Source of the DNA: Hepsetus odoe
Taxonomy: Eukaryota > Chordata > Actinopteri > Characiformes > Hepsetidae
Assembly (NCBI GenBank): GCA_017165825.1
Contig: CM029367.1
Location: 25,876,506-25,940,505, forward strand
Direction: 5' to 3'
DNA: 64,000 bases
Below, one piece after another: positions 47,863-64,000 of this stretch. Under the pieces are notes generated by a model. It was given only the letters and a program-made list of their open reading frames with translations. It was not told the origin of the DNA and ran no database searches. Each line of letters starts with the position of its first letter. Position 1 is the first letter of the stretch. Both the position numbers and the translations under genes were made by a program.

Positions 47863-48950
47863 GGAATGATTGCATGATACCTCCCATGTGCTGCAGGGAA
47901 TTCTAGTAGTTTTCTCAATTTTTAGAATTTTTTCAACCCAGCAAATGAATTTTGCAAAACCTGAATAAACATTGTCATAACCTGGGAAACATGCAGCACA
48001 TAAACCGGTGCAATCTGCTCACAGATTTGTCACAGACAAATGCATTGTAAAATTCCTCTTTTAACAAGGCTTCTCAAAATCATGAAAAGAGATTTTACAT
48101 GTACATATTATAGGGAACCAATGCTCCAATCATTATCAAGTCATGAGAAAATGCAGGACTGGGGGGGAATCAGATCCAATACTTAAACATATCTAAGGCT
48201 GTACTAGCACAGACTCACTCATGTTTATAACCATGCTTTAACTCATGCGATTTTAATTTGAGCATCATGGCTTGCTTTTAAATTGTAGGGTTCTGAAAAA
48301 AAAAAAAAAAAAACTTCTGATTTAAAAAAGGAAACCCTCTGAATCGGTGTCAGAAAAGGCTGATATCTAAAACTTCAATTTTAAAAAAAGAAAGATTTTA
48401 ATACCACCATTGGCTGCATGCAAATATTAATACCGTGGCATATACTTTTCCATTTTTGCAAATGTTGCTGTCAAAGTAGGAGGGATGAAAATGAAAGTGG
48501 CCTTCTGTGCCGATCGTTTCTCATTCTCTGCATTGATGTTTATCACGTCTCAATGATCGGCATCATATGAAGATGATCATTATATCATCCTATCAATAAT
48601 CTGGTTTTCCAGTAAACAAAGAGCCTGATTACGGTTGCACAAGTTTTCTCCAGCAGGGGTAATGTGGCACTGGTGTGCTACTCAGAGGAACTACTCCACT
48701 GGTATAGATACTTTGCCAAATTATATAAAAATTAAATAAAATCTGCCAGGATCCAAAGGAGGCTCTGATGAACCTTCCCTTCTTCTGGGTTGAAGGTCCT
48801 CCTTCTTCTGTGGACAAATGGAATGTTCAAAGTGCTCAACACTGAAATACGACTAAAGATACAGATAATATAGATATTAACTTACAATCTAAAGTCATAC
48901 ATTTAAATATGGATGAATAAATATAGGACAGTTGATTATATATATAAACT
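47863..48950. other. pgbd5-galnt2 convergent spacer
   Basis: AT-rich with A-tracts (around 48298-48313). No gene or named repeat seen. Confidence 0.5.
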
Positions 48951-49351
48951 TTTATTTAAGTTAATTTTTTTCCTCATTCAAAGTAAACCTTTTGCCATAC
49001 CTATAAAACAATGAACAAATACAAGCGCTGTACAGTTGACCAAATCACTAATAACTGCAACTGTATGTGTATATATGTACATGCATGGACATACATACTG
49101 TATATACACACATATACACTTGTACAACTGTTGACCCCATGGTGTCTCCTTCGCCCTTAAATGCACCATCAAGACTAAAGAGGAACTAAGAATAAGGGAA
49201 AACGATCTAAAATTGTCAAAGAAAAAAAAAAAAAGGTGGGGTCCAAGTCCTTCATCACATGTCCTATGCTTGAACTATGTGAGACAAATGAACCAATAGT
49301 AATAACTTTGGCACACTGTGCTGTGTAAACACTTAGTCCGAATCATAAAGT

Positions 49352-49387
<36 letters not shown>

Positions 49388-50387
49388 TTTTAAACAATTT
49401 GGCCCAGTCCCATCAAAGGTTTCCTCTCAAAACACCAATCATGATCTGTTTTCAACCATTTCACTAATGTTGGCATCTTGAAGACAAACTGATTCTAGGC
49501 AATCGTAGTTCACCGGCTTCTCAGTGTTAACAGGCGAGGGGTGACTTCAAGGTCAACTGTAAAGTTCAAAACATGTACATCATCTCTTTTGCCATTTTTG
49601 AACTGCAGCTCTATGGGCTGTTTGGCTGTTAGAGGCAGGCATCTCACAATATCTTCATGAAGTCTTATTTCCCCACTCTCTACACTAGAGGCTAGAAAAG
49701 AAACCTAAGCAAACCTGCAGAGTTTCTCTTTCTAGGGTTTTTCAGGATAGTCATCTGCTACCTAAGCACAGTGTCCAAGGCTTTCACTTGTGTTTTCAGC
49801 ATCCTCAGTTTCAAAGGACCACATATGTAGTGGAGACAAAAACAAATGCATGACTATCACAATGTTTACTGTCTATCAGACTCATTATGTCTAGTCTAGA
49901 ATAAATTACACAATGCTACAGGGCTATCCTGACTCCGGCAAAATATGAAACTCACTCAAAGTCTTGTGTCCAACTGCTCCCCATAAATAATCAGCATCAT
50001 ATCATCACATGAAGTACCGCAGTCAGAATGATGGTTGAATATGAAAACATGGCAACAAGAGGAAAAGAGATTCAACCTTCTGACAACGACAGGCTGCCAG
50101 AGGTTTTCCAAGTCCAGCTGAGTTACAGTGACAGTGACTCCAAGCCCAAACAAGTGGCAAGAGCTGGTCAGTTCGCCTCTCTGTTTACAGTAGCATGGAT
50201 ATAGTCGAAGGCTATGGATACAGTCACCCTACATAGCTCAACAAGTCAAATCATGGTTAATGAAAAATCAAGTAACAACGCAATGTGCAATACTCAAACC
50301 ATCCACTGCCTCTTGTCCAAGGAAGCTCATGTTCAAAATTTATAGGAGAATTATGAAAACGGTAACGTTAATGAATCATTTTGTGCA

Positions 50388-50421
<34 letters not shown>

Positions 50422-51527
50422 CATGACATGCTGACTTTTCTCCAATTTCTCCAGTATGCTAACCCCAGGATACAGACACAAAAAAAATTTAAAAAAAATT
50501 TAAAAAAAGCTAGAGCACAGTTACCATGTTATTGATTTGATTATTCTACATAATTTTCAAAACCTAAAAAAAAAAAAAAAAAAAAAAAAGTGTATAGACA
50601 CGCCAGAACTCAGAAGACCTAAAAGAATGCTTAAATGTAGAAAAAGTAAAGGACAACCAGAAACTCATTACTGTCAGTTTTATGAACAAATGTGGGGGAC
50701 AAATGCTGTGTAGTAGCAGCCAGTGCTACATGGTGTGGGGTCCAACAGAAGCACCCTTTTCCATACCTCAGTTATCCTCACAAACCAGAGCCCCAAAGAG
50801 GAAGCAGTTCAAAACTTTACACATTGCACCTTCAAGACGCAAGACAAACAGAAAGACAATTTGATAGAAACTATAGAGAAAAAAATACAAAAAAGTTGGC
50901 TCTAATGTTTTCTTTTTGTGTGGACACTGTACATCAGGCAGTTCAAAATTGAGGCCTGAAGACTCTCAACAGTCAAAGTGTGTGAAAGTGCCCACACACG
51001 CGTGTCCTCCCGCATCCCTGCAGTAGAGACAAAAGCAAAGAACTGAAACTTCATTAAAATTCCAGACCACACGGGCAGGGAGCCTCAGGGAGTCATATTG
51101 TTACATTCGACAATATTGGTTACGTGAAATGAAAATAACAGCAGAGTAATAGTCACCTTTGTTTAAAGGTGAGGAAAAAGTGATAAAAAAAAAAAAATCC
51201 ATTTGGCTGGCATCAGAAACAGGAAGGAAACCCTATTTTTTCTTTAATTTTTTACATTTTTTGTTGTATTTTTCCTTTCTTAATTATTAAAGTTTAGATT
51301 CACTTTCCAAGAGCTGGACCAAAAAATGAAACCGTGAGGTATATAGTTGGATGGAAAGAGTCATCGTGTTTGTTTTCGTTGTCCGTTAGCGTGGCCCCAT
51401 GGCCCCTGTGGGCCGCAGGCAGACTGCAGTCGGGCAGTATTCCTCAGAGTGCAGTGCGCTGACCCCAGGGCCGAGGGGAGGGGCTGCTCTGGGACCTGGG
51501 GACGGGACAGAGTAGAATGAGGCTGGA
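48951..51527 (-). other. probable galnt2 3' UTR
   Basis: From the galnt2 stop down to an AATAAA on the - strand (TTTATT at 48951-48956) there is 2.6 kb without SINEs. It holds an (ATC)n run at about 49359-49388 and long A tracts on the + strand (about 50391-50419 and 50566-50589), which would be U tracts in the mRNA. The boundary is inferred. Confidence 0.5.
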
Positions 51528-63363
<11,836 letters not shown>

Positions 63364-64000
63364 CTGAGAAAAGACACACAAGCACACGCGCACATTCAGA
63401 CACATGTGAGACGATAACTGGCTGTTCTAAGAACAGATCAGTGTTTTCTCTTCTCCTAATCTTAACAGCCGTGGGTAATTTTCTGCTCTGCACATCTCCA
63501 CATCATATCTCAGCTTTAATCAGATTAGAAGAAAAAGCACCAGTTCAGATTCAGCAATGACTCTAGGAAGATTCCGAAAAAATGAATACCACAATGATAA
63601 ATGGTGCAGCATACATTACCCGGAAGGATGCAATACTGCTGAATAGAACACTGCCGGAAAAATACCTCCATTAAGATATGAATCATTTCACAAGTGAAAA
63701 AAATATATACATATATATCCCATTTGAAGCCACTATAAACCTGAAAGGCCTTGCAATAATTCTTTGTTAGCTCATCAAAATTAAGTCCCCAATAATTTAA
63801 TAATATAGTTGGGTTTGAACGTCATTTTTAAAATATTTGTCAGGCTTGGCTGAGGTTCAAACTTCAGACTATCCTGACCTTCACATACCCTTGTTTCTAT
63901 TCTGATTTTATTTATATTTCAGGTCTTTTTAAGTTTAATTTTAGATATTTGTTGACGTGATGGTCATCCTTTCATCAGGGAATTAACGCTGTTGCTAAGG
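63364..64000 (-). other. galnt2 intron at the window edge
   Basis: AT-rich intron sequence. No further galnt2 exon is visible before the edge. Confidence 0.6.

Overview
This window is a gene-rich stretch of vertebrate nuclear DNA, almost certainly from a bony (teleost) fish. It contains intron-rich genes with GT-AG splice sites, a fish-type angiotensin decapeptide starting with Asn, many fish-style tRNA-derived SINEs, Tc1-like and RTE-type transposon remnants, and abundant microsatellites. The two dominant SINE types resemble those common in otocephalan fishes (herring, catfish and characin relatives), but that placement is a guess.

Four protein-coding genes were resolved exon by exon. In order they are: agt (angiotensinogen, + strand, cut by the left edge), cog2 (Golgi tethering complex subunit, - strand, complete, 18 coding exons, 731 aa), pgbd5 (domesticated piggyBac transposase, + strand, complete, 7 coding exons, 519 aa), and galnt2 (mucin-type O-glycosylation enzyme, - strand, cut by the right edge, last 10 coding exons). 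Every exon join keeps the reading frame. This is the order and relative orientation of GALNT2-PGBD5-COG2-AGT on human chromosome 1q42, read from the other end. Two pairs are convergent (agt/cog2 and pgbd5/galnt2), and cog2/pgbd5 is divergent. The four genes do not form an operon or known pathway. COG2 does help maintain the Golgi, where GALNT2 acts, and angiotensinogen is a secreted glycoprotein.

Region by region: 1-1.9 kb is agt. 1.9-3.2 kb is intergenic with one old dispersed repeat. 3.2-13.1 kb is cog2, with SINEs in its introns. 13.1-16.5 kb is the divergent spacer; it carries SINE fragments, a 5'-truncated RTE LINE and a 0.9 kb compound GA/CA repeat that stops about 200 bp before the pgbd5 start codon. 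16.5-17.0 kb is a CpG-rich promoter and first exon. 17-28.9 kb is the large pgbd5 intron 1, the main transposon graveyard, with several nested insertions. 28.9-43.6 kb holds the other pgbd5 exons. 43.6-47.3 kb is a repeat-poor probable pgbd5 3' UTR. 48.9-51.5 kb is the probable galnt2 3' UTR, and 51.5-64 kb holds the galnt2 exons.

The most notable item is pgbd5. It is a transposase-derived host gene that keeps all three aspartates proposed as catalytic, lacks a C-terminal Cys-rich tail, and has a long purine/CA repeat abutting its promoter. Other observations include a SINE whose head half was inverted in place at a CA tract, angiotensin I with Tyr at position 9, and conservation of the angiotensinogen redox cysteines.
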